From assembly GCA_900548635.1 (NCBI GenBank), contig URLP01000083.1, positions 1 through 7,989 of the forward strand: a DNA stretch of 7,989 bases, read 5' to 3'. Origin of the DNA: an uncultured Megasphaera sp. (GTDB lineage Bacteria > Bacillota > Negativicutes > Veillonellales > Megasphaeraceae). The translations under genes were made by a program, and so were the position numbers. The notes beneath the pieces are model-generated. The model made no database searches and was not told the DNA's origin. It was given only the letters and a program-made list of their open reading frames with translations. Each line of letters starts with the position of its first letter. Position 1 is the first letter of the stretch. Positions 1 through 5,433 of this stretch are shown piece after piece.

Positions 1-528
1 ACGGCGTACTACTTCTTCACGGGCCGTCCGGCACCGAAGGATTTCGTCCCCTTTGAACCGGTCCGCGGCCTCCAGGGTGTCAAGAAAGCGACGGTCGTCT
101 TCGGTCACTTCGTCCTCCACGTAGCAGCCATCAGCGGTCTCGGCAATGCCCGCGCCTTCATTGACGAACTGATCAAGAACGATTCCTTCGAAGATTATTC
201 CTTCATCGAAGTCATGGCCTGCCCGGGCGGCTGCATCGGCGGCGGCGGTCAGCCGAAAGTCAAGCTGCCGCAGGTCAAGAAAGTCCAGGAAGCCCGCATC
301 GCCTCCATCTACAAGAGCGACGACGACACGGACGTCAAAGCCAGCTGGCAGAACCCGGAAATCGAAGAACTCTACGAAGCCTTCCTCGATGAACCGCTTT
401 CGGAAATGGCCGAATTCACACTGCACACGTACTTCAACGACAAGAGCGAACAACTGGGCCGCATGAAGAACCTCACGCCCCAGACCAACCCCATGTCGCC
501 GAAATACAAACCGCCTACAAATGAATGA
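1..528 (+). CDS. hydA: [FeFe] hydrogenase, C-terminal part (5' end outside window)
   Basis: The reading frame is open from base 1 and gives 175 residues. It carries the third H-cluster signature, MACPGGCIGGGGQP, at fragment residues 72-85. By family knowledge the two cysteines (fragment C74 and C78) ligate the [4Fe-4S] part of the H cluster, and the second bridges to the di-iron site. The segment after it (about residues 94-155, from RIASIYKSDDD through LHTYF) matches the iron-hydrogenase small-subunit domain fused to the C-terminus of monomeric enzymes. The enzyme is normally cytoplasmic and evolves H2 from reduced ferredoxin to dispose of electrons during fermentation. The first and second H-cluster motifs and any N-terminal ferredoxin domains lie upstream and cannot be seen, so the exact subtype is open. 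The gene ends in a terminator and is therefore last in its transcript. Confidence 0.95.
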   Translation, partial: TAYYFFTGRPAPKDFVPFEPVRGLQGVKKATVVFGHFVLHVAAISGLGNARAFIDELIKNDSFEDYSFIEVMACPGGCIGGGGQPKVKLPQVKKVQEARIASIYKSDDDTDVKASWQNPEIEELYEAFLDEPLSEMAEFTLHTYFNDKSEQLGRMKNLTPQTNPMSPKYKPPTNE

Positions 529-532
529 TGTG

Positions 533-568
533 AAAAAAAGCTGTCGCATAAAGCGGCAGCTTTTTTTT
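533..568 (+). terminator. Rho-independent terminator after the hydrogenase gene
   Basis: Stem GCTGTCGC (540-547) pairs with GCGGCAGC (553-560), with one G-T wobble and loop ATAAA. It is flanked by A7 and followed by T8. The hairpin begins a few bases after the hydrogenase stop codon. Its stem and loop almost match the terminator at 3628-3660. Confidence 0.93.
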
Positions 569-571
569 GGC

Positions 572-661
572 TCGTTTGACGTGGTTCGTTTGACGAAGTT
601 TTCCATAAATTTTAAACCTTCACGGCAAACGGACCACGACCCACGACCCACGGCAAACGAA
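572..661. repeat. Intergenic inverted repeat of CGTTTGNCG / CCACGAC words, copy A
   Basis: The left arm (572-595) carries CGTTTGACG twice, separated by TGGTT. The right arm (621-661) carries the inverse words CGGCAAACGGACCACG (623-638), a tandem heptamer CCACGAC (634-640 and 641-647, with a variant CCACGGC at 648-654) and CGGCAAACGA (651-660). The arms pair over most of their length around a 25-nt A/T-rich spacer (596-620), so the DNA or RNA could form a long imperfect hairpin. The right arm is longer by about two heptamers. The same words recur at 3543-3622 and in part at 7267-7281, always between genes. No function is known to me. Confidence 0.75.
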
Positions 662-675
662 TTCCTTGTGCGATA

Positions 676-704
676 TTGACAACTAATATCATAATACGTA
701 TAAT
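676..704 (+). promoter_or_regulatory. Perfect-consensus sigma-70 promoter of ompM
   Basis: TTGACA (676-681), a 17-nt spacer and TATAAT (699-704) match the sigma-70 consensus at every hexamer position. Transcription should start near 711, leaving a leader of about 155 nt before the ompM start codon. A promoter this strong fits a major outer-membrane protein. Confidence 0.9.
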
Positions 705-710
705 AAGTGT

Positions 711-866
711 GTACTTATTGTAACAAACTTGTGCAGGGCAACGAAAATTTAGGTGAATCCTTATTCCATACGAGAGGAAACTAGGAAGACTCGCCGCAGC
801 GGGTAGGGGGAGGCCTTCTTTTTTAGGGCACTGCCGGTTTGAACAAAGAGAAAGAAGGTCCTATTG
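711..866 (+). promoter_or_regulatory. Long structured 5' leader of ompM
   Basis: About 155 nt lie between the predicted transcription start and the ompM ATG, with no credible small ORF. Two hairpins can be drawn by eye. An imperfect one pairs TCCT (758-761) with AGGA (783-786) and TTCC (764-767) with GGAA (776-779). A terminator-like one follows at 785-824 and shares bases 785-786 with the first. The leader may control stability, translation or attenuation of the mRNA. I compared it mentally with cobalamin, T-box and guanidine riboswitches and did not find their conserved cores. Confidence 0.5.
785..824 (+). terminator. Terminator-like hairpin inside the ompM leader (possible attenuator)
   Basis: GAAG (785-788) pairs with CTTC (815-818), CTC (790-792) with GAG (810-812), and a short CCG/CGG stem sits inside (794-802). 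A run of six T follows at 819-824. The stem is interrupted by small internal loops, so termination may be weak or conditional. It lies about 40 nt upstream of the ompM start, between promoter and gene. Confidence 0.4.
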
Positions 867-2213
867 ATGAAAAAGAAAATCGTTACATCCTTAGCCGTTA
901 TGATGGCTGCCGGCGCTGCCTGCGCTTTTGCAGCCAACCCCTTCGTCGACGTACCGAGCGACAGCTGGGCTTACAAATCCGTTGTCGAACTCGCTGATGC
1001 CGGCATCATCCAGGGCGTTGACGGCTCCTATTTCCAGGGCAGCCGCAACATCACCCGTTATGAAGCCGCTGAAATGGTCGCCAAAGCCATGGCCCACATG
1101 GACAAAGCGTCCGTTGAACAGCGTGCCCTCATCAACAAATTGGCTGACGAATACGCTGATGAACTGAACAACCTCGGTGTCCGCGTCAGCGCCCTTGAAA
1201 ACCGCGTCGGCAACGTCAAACTCAGCGGCGATGCCCGTATCCGTTTCCAGCACCAGGATTCCGGCGAATCGAACGGGAACGATGGAGCTGGCTATAAGAA
1301 TGATGCTTCTTGGGATTACCGCGTCCGCGTCCGCGCCAACGCCAAAGTCAATGACCGCACGACCGTAACGTATGGCATCAGCACGGATGACATCAACTTC
1401 GCCGATAACGGCGCAGCGAGCGACAACAAGAACATCTTCACCGATGACGCTAAAGTCGACTACAACTTCGGCGGCGATCACTGGAATCTCAGCGTCGGCC
1501 GTACCGATACGTATGTCCTGGGCGGTGAAAACGCTTACGGCTTCCAGTACGGTGACGTCTTTGACCGGGCTGAATTGAAATATACGAACGACCACTTCGC
1601 AGCTACGGCTGGCTATGGTAAATTCAAAGCCGGCGACATCGCTGGTACTGATGACATGGATGGCGTCAAGACCGGTTATGGCGAATTAGAAGGCTTCTTC
1701 GGCGGCGGCCGGGCAGCCGGTTCGGCAGTTGGCGTCTATTATAATGACTTTACCGTAGCTGGCGGCGAACGTGATGAAAAGTATGGCGACGGCTTCCGTG
1801 CGGATGACCTCTGGGGTGCTTATGCAAACCTGAACTTCGGCAAATGGAACGCTTTGGCTAACTATGAAAAAATCAACAGCAACAATAGCTACCTTGAAGC
1901 AGGGGATACGAAAGATCCGGAAGTATGGATAGGAAAACTGACTTACGGTTCCGCTGACAGCGATGCCCGCGGCTCCTGGGATGCCTGGGTTGAATACATC
2001 AATTCCGACAAAGGCGCTCTCCTCGGCGGTGCGACCAACTCCTGGCGCGATGACAGCGTCCTCGACAATGTCAAATCCTGGGGCGTCGGCATCGACTACA
2101 CCCTCGCTAAGAACGTCGTCCTCACGGCTGCCCAGACGTTTGCTACAGAAGCAAAACACGGCTCCGATGATCCCGATGAATTCACGGACGTAGAAGTCAA
2201 CTTCTTATTCTAA
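867..2213 (+). CDS. ompM: SLH-domain outer-membrane porin, OmpM family
   Basis: The protein has 448 residues. A signal peptide (1-22, cleavage after AFA) is followed by one SLH domain (about 24-76) with FVDVPSDSWAY at its start and the TRYE motif at 63-66. A helical, probably coiled-coil segment follows (about 79-113). The rest (about 117-448) is rich in alternating polar/aromatic stretches typical of a beta-barrel and ends in VNFLF, with the terminal Phe used as a BamA-recognition signal. In Negativicutes this family (Mep45 of Selenomonas, OmpM of Veillonella) spans the outer membrane and its SLH domain binds polyamine-modified peptidoglycan, so it acts as both porin and tether. ATG at 867 is preferred over the adjacent TTG at 864; AAGG at 855-858 is the likely ribosome binding site. 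It is transcribed alone, between its own promoter and terminator. Genomes of this class often carry several paralogues, so which OmpM copy this is remains unknown. Confidence 0.93.
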   Translation: MKKKIVTSLAVMMAAGAACAFAANPFVDVPSDSWAYKSVVELADAGIIQGVDGSYFQGSRNITRYEAAEMVAKAMAHMDKASVEQRALINKLADEYADELNNLGVRVSALENRVGNVKLSGDARIRFQHQDSGESNGNDGAGYKNDASWDYRVRVRANAKVNDRTTVTYGISTDDINFADNGAASDNKNIFTDDAKVDYNFGGDHWNLSVGRTDTYVLGGENAYGFQYGDVFDRAELKYTNDHFAATAGYGKFKAGDIAGTDDMDGVKTGYGELEGFFGGGRAAGSAVGVYYNDFTVAGGERDEKYGDGFRADDLWGAYANLNFGKWNALANYEKINSNNSYLEAGDTKDPEVWIGKLTYGSADSDARGSWDAWVEYINSDKGALLGGATNSWRDDSVLDNVKSWGVGIDYTLAKNVVLTAAQTFATEAKHGSDDPDEFTDVEVNFLF

Positions 2214-2233
2214 AAACTATAAACTAAAAACTG

Positions 2234-2272
2234 AAGGGGCTTGTCGCTTCATGCGGCAGCCCTTTCTTTTTT
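2234..2272 (+). terminator. Rho-independent terminator after ompM
   Basis: GGGCT plus GTCGC (2237-2247, one bulged T at 2241-2242) pairs with GCGGCAGCCC (2253-2262) around loop TTCAT; a T-rich tract follows (2263-2272). The stem shares the GTCGC/GCGGCAGC core with the terminators at 533 and 3628. The 20 bases before it are an A-rich run of AAACTA-like words. Confidence 0.9.
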
Positions 2273-2297
2273 GTCCTCACGACAAACAGAAAAAGAA

Positions 2298-2327
2298 TTG
2301 CCAAGCCTCCCGTAATAGTTGTATAAT
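2298..2327 (+). promoter_or_regulatory. Sigma-70 promoter of the amidase gene
   Basis: TTGCCA (2298-2303) and TATAAT (2322-2327) are separated by 18 nt. The -10 is perfect and the -35 matches 5 of 6. It starts about 25 nt after the ompM terminator and gives a leader of roughly 35 nt before the GTG start. Confidence 0.75.
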
Positions 2328-2369
2328 AAATGAGTTGTTTAGATTCGAAGTCGCAAAGGAGAAGATATT

Positions 2370-3539
2370 GTGTTCAAAAAACTATGGATACTTCCGCTCG
2401 TCATGCTCGTCTGCCTGATACCGTTCGTATCGGCCCACGCTGCGGCGAAACCGGAAATCACGAATGTGCGCACGGCGACGCGAACCGATGCTAATACGCC
2501 ATTTGTCCGGACGGTCCTCGATGTCAGCGGCAAAGTCAATCCGAAACTGTACATTGACAACTCCGGTGAATATGTATTCGTCACTCTGCCGAATACGGGA
2601 GTCGCTAAGAATGTTCCCAAGACGTACAAGCCGAACGGCAACGTCGTTTCCCGCCTGACCCTGGAAACGCGCTCGAGCGGTACGGACGTGACCATCAAAG
2701 TGCCGCAGGCCGTCACCAAGAACGACCTCAAGGTCTTCACCCTGCCCGGTGTCACAGGCAACAAGAATTCGAGCCGCGTCGTCATCGACGTCAACGACAA
2801 ATCGGGCAAGGTCAAGCAGTGGCGCCATTGGGGCGATACGAATATCGGCATCAAGAACGGCAATACGAGTAAGACGAACTCGCGCTGGAATCCGGCCAAT
2901 AAGCAGCCTGCTTCAAGTGTCCCGGCCTACAGCAGCAGCAAGACCTACAGCCTGACTAAAGGCCTCCAGGGCAAGACCATCGCCATCGACCCGGGCCACG
3001 GCGGATCCGACTCCGGTGCCCTCGGTGCGTACTCTAAAGAAAAAGATGTCACCCTGGCCATTTCCAAGAAGGTCGCATCCCTCCTCAGTGCTGCCGGTGC
3101 CAACGTCGTCATGACCCGCACGACGGACGTCGACGTCTATGCGCCCTATGACGGTGCCGTCGAAGAACTGCAGGCCCGCTGCAACATCGCTAATGCGGCT
3201 AAAGCGGACGTCTTCGTCTGCATCCACATCGATTCCTTCGATTCGCCCTCTGCCGGCGGCGTTACGGCCTATTACAACAGCAAGACGCCGTATGACTACG
3301 GCCTGGCCAATTATATCCACCTGCAGAACATGAAAGCCACGAACTTCCCGGACCGCGGTGTCAAGACGGCAAACTTCTACGTCCTCCTGCACACCAACAT
3401 GCCGGCAACCCTTCTGGAACTGGGCTTCATCTCCAACCCCGGTGAAGAACGGGCCCTCAACTCCGACGCGCAGCAGCAGAACTTCGCTGAAAGCATCGTC
3501 AAAGGCCTGGCCGACTACTTCAATCATAATGGGAATTAA
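2370..3539 (+). CDS. Secreted N-acetylmuramoyl-L-alanine amidase (AMIN + Amidase_3)
   Basis: The 389-residue protein starts with a signal peptide (1-24, cleavage likely after SAHA). An AMIN-like beta-rich domain (about 29-142) follows; in AmiC-type enzymes this module directs the protein to the septum or binds envelope polymers. A low-complexity Ser/Asn/Lys linker (about 150-200) leads to a catalytic Amidase_3 domain (about 201-386). The zinc and catalytic residues of the family are visible: H210 in AIDPGHGG, E224 in SKEKDV, H287 in VCIHIDS and E350 in LLELGFIS. The enzyme cleaves the bond between MurNAc and L-Ala of peptidoglycan in the periplasm, usually during daughter-cell separation. GTG is chosen as start because AAAGGAG (2355-2361) lies 8 nt upstream and the signal peptide begins directly there. 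It is a single-gene unit. I give no symbol because amiA/B/C orthology cannot be decided from sequence alone. Confidence 0.94.
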   Translation: MFKKLWILPLVMLVCLIPFVSAHAAAKPEITNVRTATRTDANTPFVRTVLDVSGKVNPKLYIDNSGEYVFVTLPNTGVAKNVPKTYKPNGNVVSRLTLETRSSGTDVTIKVPQAVTKNDLKVFTLPGVTGNKNSSRVVIDVNDKSGKVKQWRHWGDTNIGIKNGNTSKTNSRWNPANKQPASSVPAYSSSKTYSLTKGLQGKTIAIDPGHGGSDSGALGAYSKEKDVTLAISKKVASLLSAAGANVVMTRTTDVDVYAPYDGAVEELQARCNIANAAKADVFVCIHIDSFDSPSAGGVTAYYNSKTPYDYGLANYIHLQNMKATNFPDRGVKTANFYVLLHTNMPATLLELGFISNPGEERALNSDAQQQNFAESIVKGLADYFNHNGN

Positions 3540-3542
3540 AAG

Positions 3543-3622
3543 CCGTTTGTCGTGGGTCGTTCATCGTTTGCCGTGAAAAACACCGCAGGCCGCGGTTCGG
3601 CAAACGGACCACGCCAAACGAA
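3543..3622. repeat. Intergenic inverted repeat of CGTTTGNCG / GTCGTGG words, copy B
   Basis: The left arm (3543-3575) holds CGTTTGTCGTGGGTCG and CGTTTGCCGTG. The right arm (3593-3622) holds CGGCAAACGGACCACG (3598-3613), then CCAAACGAA. That 16-mer is identical to bases 623-638 of copy A. The arms can pair across a short GC-rich loop. Here the left arm is the longer one, by about one heptamer, whereas in copy A the right arm is longer. The repeat directly follows the amidase stop codon and precedes its terminator, so it should be transcribed into the 3' untranslated region. Confidence 0.75.
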
Positions 3623-3627
3623 CTGCG

Positions 3628-3660
3628 AAAAGAGCTGTCGTATAAAGCGGCAGCTCTTTT
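3628..3660 (+). terminator. Rho-independent terminator after the amidase gene
   Basis: GAGCTGTCG pairs with CGGCAGCTC around a TATAAAG loop, preceded by an A run and ending in TTTT. The hairpin is nearly the same as the one after the hydrogenase gene, differing mainly at the base of the stem and in one loop-closing base. Confidence 0.88.
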
Positions 3661-3677
3661 ACTGTCTGCAGTTAGCG

Positions 3678-3704
3678 AAAGCCTCCCCTGTTAAGGGAGC
3701 CTTT
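3678..3704 (+). other. Small imperfect hairpin downstream of the amidase terminator
   Basis: AAAG plus CTCCC (3678-3687) can pair with GGGAG plus CTTT (3695-3704) with a single C-C mismatch and a 7-nt loop. The T tract is only three bases long, so this is either a weak back-up terminator or a remnant of one. It lies just before the rplU promoter. Confidence 0.35.
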
Positions 3705-3722
3705 CTGCTTCGAAATTTCTCG

Positions 3723-3751
3723 TTGACATAACACCCAATCTATGGTATATT
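3723..3751 (+). promoter_or_regulatory. Sigma-70 promoter of the rplU-prp-rpmA operon
   Basis: TTGACA (3723-3728) is a perfect -35. After 17 nt comes TATATT (3746-3751), 5 of 6 matches to the -10. Transcription should begin near 3758, giving a leader of about 100 nt. Confidence 0.85.
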
Positions 3752-3757
3752 AGGGAA

Positions 3758-3852
3758 GTCGTAGCATAAGTGGCTATGGATAAGCCGCGTGGAGAGGCTC
3801 GCAAGTTCCCGTTTCGGGACGCCGTATTCAGCGAGTATATTGATGAGGAGGT
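3758..3852 (+). promoter_or_regulatory. Structured rplU leader, candidate L21 leader
   Basis: The leader between promoter and rplU folds by eye into two elements. The first is GTGGCT (3770-3775) with AGCCGC (3783-3788). The second is a two-tier hairpin: CTCGC (3798-3802) with GCGAG (3831-3835) enclosing TCCCG (3807-3811) with CGGGA (3815-3819). No T tract follows, which suggests translational rather than terminator control. A cis-acting L21 leader upstream of rplU operons is described in Firmicutes; position and size fit, but I could not check the covariance model. The AGGAGGTG site at 3846-3853 follows directly. An in-frame ATG at 3770 lies inside this structure and has no ribosome binding site, so it is not the rplU start. 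Confidence 0.55.
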
Positions 3853-3859
3853 GTCACTC

Positions 3860-4171
3860 ATGTACGCTATTATCAAAACAGGCGGAAAACAGTATCGTGT
3901 CCAGGAAGGCGACAACATTTTTGTCGAAAAACTGAATGCCGATGTTGATTCCAACGTAGTATTCGACCAGGTATTGGCAGTCGTTAACGACGGTGATGTT
4001 AAAGTAGGTACTCCCGTTGTTGAAGGCGCTAAAGTAACTGCAAAAGTATTGGCTCAGGGCAAAGAAAAGAAAGTCCTCGTTTTCAAATACAAAGCAAAAT
4101 CCAACTACCGTCGTCGTCAGGGCCATCGTCAGCCGTTCACGAAAGTTGCAATCGAAAAGATTGAAGGCTAA
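3860..4171 (+). CDS. rplU: 50S ribosomal protein L21
   Basis: The 103-residue product is the normal L21 length. It opens with MYAIIKTGGKQYRVQEGD and has the conserved C-terminal signature KSNYRRRQGHRQPFTKVAI, both diagnostic for bacterial L21, a 23S rRNA-binding protein of the large subunit. The start at 3860 is fixed by AGGAGGTG (3846-3853) six bases upstream and by family alignment; a longer in-frame reading to 3770 would translate the leader hairpins. The stop codon overlaps the prp start in TAATG, so the two genes are probably translationally coupled. Confidence 0.98.
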   Translation: MYAIIKTGGKQYRVQEGDNIFVEKLNADVDSNVVFDQVLAVVNDGDVKVGTPVVEGAKVTAKVLAQGKEKKVLVFKYKAKSNYRRRQGHRQPFTKVAIEKIEG

Positions 4172-4479
4172 TGATTACCGTTACGATGCATCGCGATAAG
4201 AAAGACCGCTACACGGGCTTTACCATAAAAGGCCATGCCGATTATGACGAAGCCGGCAGCGATATCGTTTGTGCCGCCGTTTCGGCATTGTCGCAGACAG
4301 CCTTGTTGGGTCTCATGCAGTACGCTTCAGAAGACGTACCGTATGAAGTAAACGATGGCTTCTTATCAGTACGGGTCCCCGAACCCTGTGACGCGTCACA
4401 GATTATCTTAGGGACCATGGTATCAGGTTTGGAACAAATTGTACGGCAGTATGGAGAATACGTCGTACTCGACTCATAG
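4171..4479 (+). CDS. prp: Ribosomal-processing cysteine protease Prp (YsxB/DUF464)
   Basis: The 102-residue protein has the Prp catalytic pair in the expected places: H22 in KGHADYDEAG and C34 in SDIVCAAVSAL, the same numbers as in Staphylococcus aureus Prp. The family removes the short N-terminal extension of L27 in Firmicutes and related groups, exposing the L27 residues that reach the peptidyl-transferase centre. The gene sits between rplU and rpmA, overlaps the rplU stop by one base and lies 19 nt before rpmA, the conserved arrangement. The L27 encoded next carries the matching cleavage motif, which makes the assignment firm. Confidence 0.96.
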   Translation: MITVTMHRDKKDRYTGFTIKGHADYDEAGSDIVCAAVSALSQTALLGLMQYASEDVPYEVNDGFLSVRVPEPCDASQIILGTMVSGLEQIVRQYGEYVVLDS

Positions 4480-4498
4480 ACGTCAGGAGGTGGACGGA

Positions 4499-4783
4499 AT
4501 GTTCAATTTCAACTTACAGCTTTTCGCTCATAAAAAAGGGACAGGCTCCACGCGTAACGGCCGTGACAGCGAATCCAAACGCCTTGGCGTAAAATGCCAT
4601 GACGGCGTTATCGTTAAAGCCGGCAACATCATCGTTCGCCAGCGTGGCACGCACTTCCATCCGGGCACGAACGTAGGTATCGGCAAAGACGATACCCTGT
4701 TCGCTAAAGCCGCAGGCAAAGTCGCTTTCGAACGCGCTGGTAAATACAACCGCAAAGTAAGCGTATACCCTGTAGAAGCGTAA
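4499..4783 (+). CDS. rpmA: 50S ribosomal protein L27 with cleavable N-terminal extension
   Basis: The 94-residue precursor begins MFNFNLQLFA and then HKKGTGSTRNGRDSESKRLG, the conserved start of mature L27. The first ten residues form the Prp-processed extension, with cleavage expected after F9-A10. The remaining sequence (GNIIVRQRGTHFHPG, GIGKDDTLFA) is typical L27, which lies near the peptidyl-transferase centre of the large subunit. AGGAGGTGG (4485-4493) sits six bases before ATG 4499 and decides this start; upstream in-frame codons would run back into prp. The usual follower obgE is absent: a strong terminator comes straight after. Confidence 0.98.
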   Translation: MFNFNLQLFAHKKGTGSTRNGRDSESKRLGVKCHDGVIVKAGNIIVRQRGTHFHPGTNVGIGKDDTLFAKAAGKVAFERAGKYNRKVSVYPVEA

Positions 4784-4794
4784 ATACGCAGTTG

Positions 4795-4849
4795 AAGAGG
4801 CTATCATGCAGACGTTGACTCTGCATGCATAGCCTCTTTTTTTGTTTTT
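4795..4849 (+). terminator. Strong Rho-independent terminator after rpmA
   Basis: AGAGGCTAT plus ATGCAGA (4796-4812) pairs with TCTGCAT plus ATAGCCTCT (4820-4837) with one small internal loop; the loop is CGTTGAC. A long T-rich tract runs to 4849. The stem sequence is unrelated to the GCTGTCGC terminators elsewhere in the window. Confidence 0.95.
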
Positions 4850-4850
4850 A

Positions 4851-4880
4851 CATCAAACATCAAACCTTCAACATCAAACA
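4851..4880. repeat. Short direct repeats of the word CATCAAAC
   Basis: CATCAAAC occurs at 4851, 4858 and 4872 in a 30-base stretch between the rpmA terminator and the next hairpin, with TTCAA between the last two copies. It resembles slipped-strand or degenerate minisatellite sequence. No function is evident. Confidence 0.6.
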
Positions 4881-4887
4881 ATAAAGT

Positions 4888-4941
4888 AAAAGGGGCTGCT
4901 GCATGATGGGAAAGACCTGCATGGGACAATCCCTTTTCCCA
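4888..4941 (+). other. Terminator-family hairpin with two mutually exclusive stems
   Basis: The outer flanks AAAAGGGGCTG (4888-4898) and GACAATCCCTTTT (4925-4937) are the same as those of the terminator at 6302-6338, but the inner part is longer and carries CTGCATG twice (4899-4905, 4917-4923). A second stem, TGGGAAAG (4907-4914) with CTTTTCCCA (4933-4941), uses some of the same bases and excludes the first. There is no long T tract. It may be a degraded terminator; it lies upstream of the next promoter. Confidence 0.4.
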
Positions 4942-4951
4942 TAAAAAACAC

Positions 4952-4979
4952 TTTACGTATTCTCAGAATCCTGTATAAT
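4952..4979 (+). promoter_or_regulatory. Putative promoter of the 5025-6288 operon
   Basis: TATAAT (4974-4979) is a perfect -10 hexamer. The -35 is weaker: TTTACG (4952-4957) at 16 nt spacing matches 4 of 6. The leader to the ATG at 5025 would be about 40 nt. Confidence 0.65.
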
Positions 4980-5024
4980 AGGGGTTGTATGTACTTTTAT
5001 TAAACTCAAGCGGAGGTGTACGCC

Positions 5025-5423
5025 ATGCGCGTTAGTGTCAATGGAGAAAACCGTGAGCTCCACGTCTACGACCGCTCGACGGGAGTGGATTACGCCAAGC
5101 AGATCGTCTGTTCCTCGGAACAGCTGCAGACCGATATGTACGGCGAATTCGTCCTTACGGAAGAAGAATACAAACATTGGGAAGATTTGCTCCTCATCCA
5201 GCAGGAATCGGAGGATATCCTCTTTTCCCTGAAGGATGTCCTGGTCAAAGAAGAACTGGACGACTACATGTATGAAGAAACGAAATACATGACAACGACG
5301 GTGGAAACCATCAACATGGAAAATATCTGTCTCAAAGAATTAAAAGAAGCCCTGGAAAAGGACGACGAAAAATGGCTGACAGAGAATAATTTCCAGAAGA
5401 CCATGGAAAATGCAAGAAAATAA
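5025..5423 (+). CDS. Uncharacterised acidic protein, 132 residues
   Basis: I do not recognise the family. The product is strongly acidic (32 Asp/Glu against 15 Lys/Arg), has two cysteines and no signal peptide or membrane segment, so it is probably cytoplasmic. Residues 1-25 (RVSVNGENRELHVYD) suggest a short beta-hairpin; from about residue 44 on the sequence looks almost entirely helical, with charged repeats such as EEEYKHWEDLLLIQQESED. ATG 5025 is chosen because GGAGG (5012-5016) lies eight bases upstream; the GTG at 5016 is part of that ribosome binding site. The gene ends ten bases before the deacetylase start and shares its promoter, so the two are cotranscribed. Codon use matches the neighbours, giving no sign of recent transfer. 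That it is a real gene is well supported by promoter, ribosome binding site and coupling; its role is unknown. Confidence 0.8.
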   Translation: MRVSVNGENRELHVYDRSTGVDYAKQIVCSSEQLQTDMYGEFVLTEEEYKHWEDLLLIQQESEDILFSLKDVLVKEELDDYMYEETKYMTTTVETINMENICLKELKEALEKDDEKWLTENNFQKTMENARK

Positions 5424-5433
5424 AGGAAGTCTT

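Noticed and set aside
572..661. CRISPR array
   Set aside because: Repeat words are short, degenerate and in opposite orientations, with no regular unique spacers or cas genes.
572..661. Insertion sequence ends
   Set aside because: No transposase gene lies between or near the repeats and no target-site duplication is visible.
740..815. Cobalamin riboswitch, suggested by AGGTGAATCC and nearby G-rich sequence
   Set aside because: The conserved CCCGCNACTGT and B12-box segments are missing, and a porin gene is not a typical target.
891..1595. Open frame of 234 codons on the minus strand within ompM
   Set aside because: It mirrors the strongly biased codons of ompM, has no ribosome binding site or promoter, and its product resembles no family.
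3770..3859. Upstream extension of L21 from an ATG at 3770
   Set aside because: It would translate the leader hairpins, has no ribosome binding site, and would make L21 30 residues longer than the family norm.
4439..4498. Upstream extension of L27 into prp
   Set aside because: AGGAGGTGG at 4485-4493 and the conserved Prp-cleavable extension fix the start at 4499.
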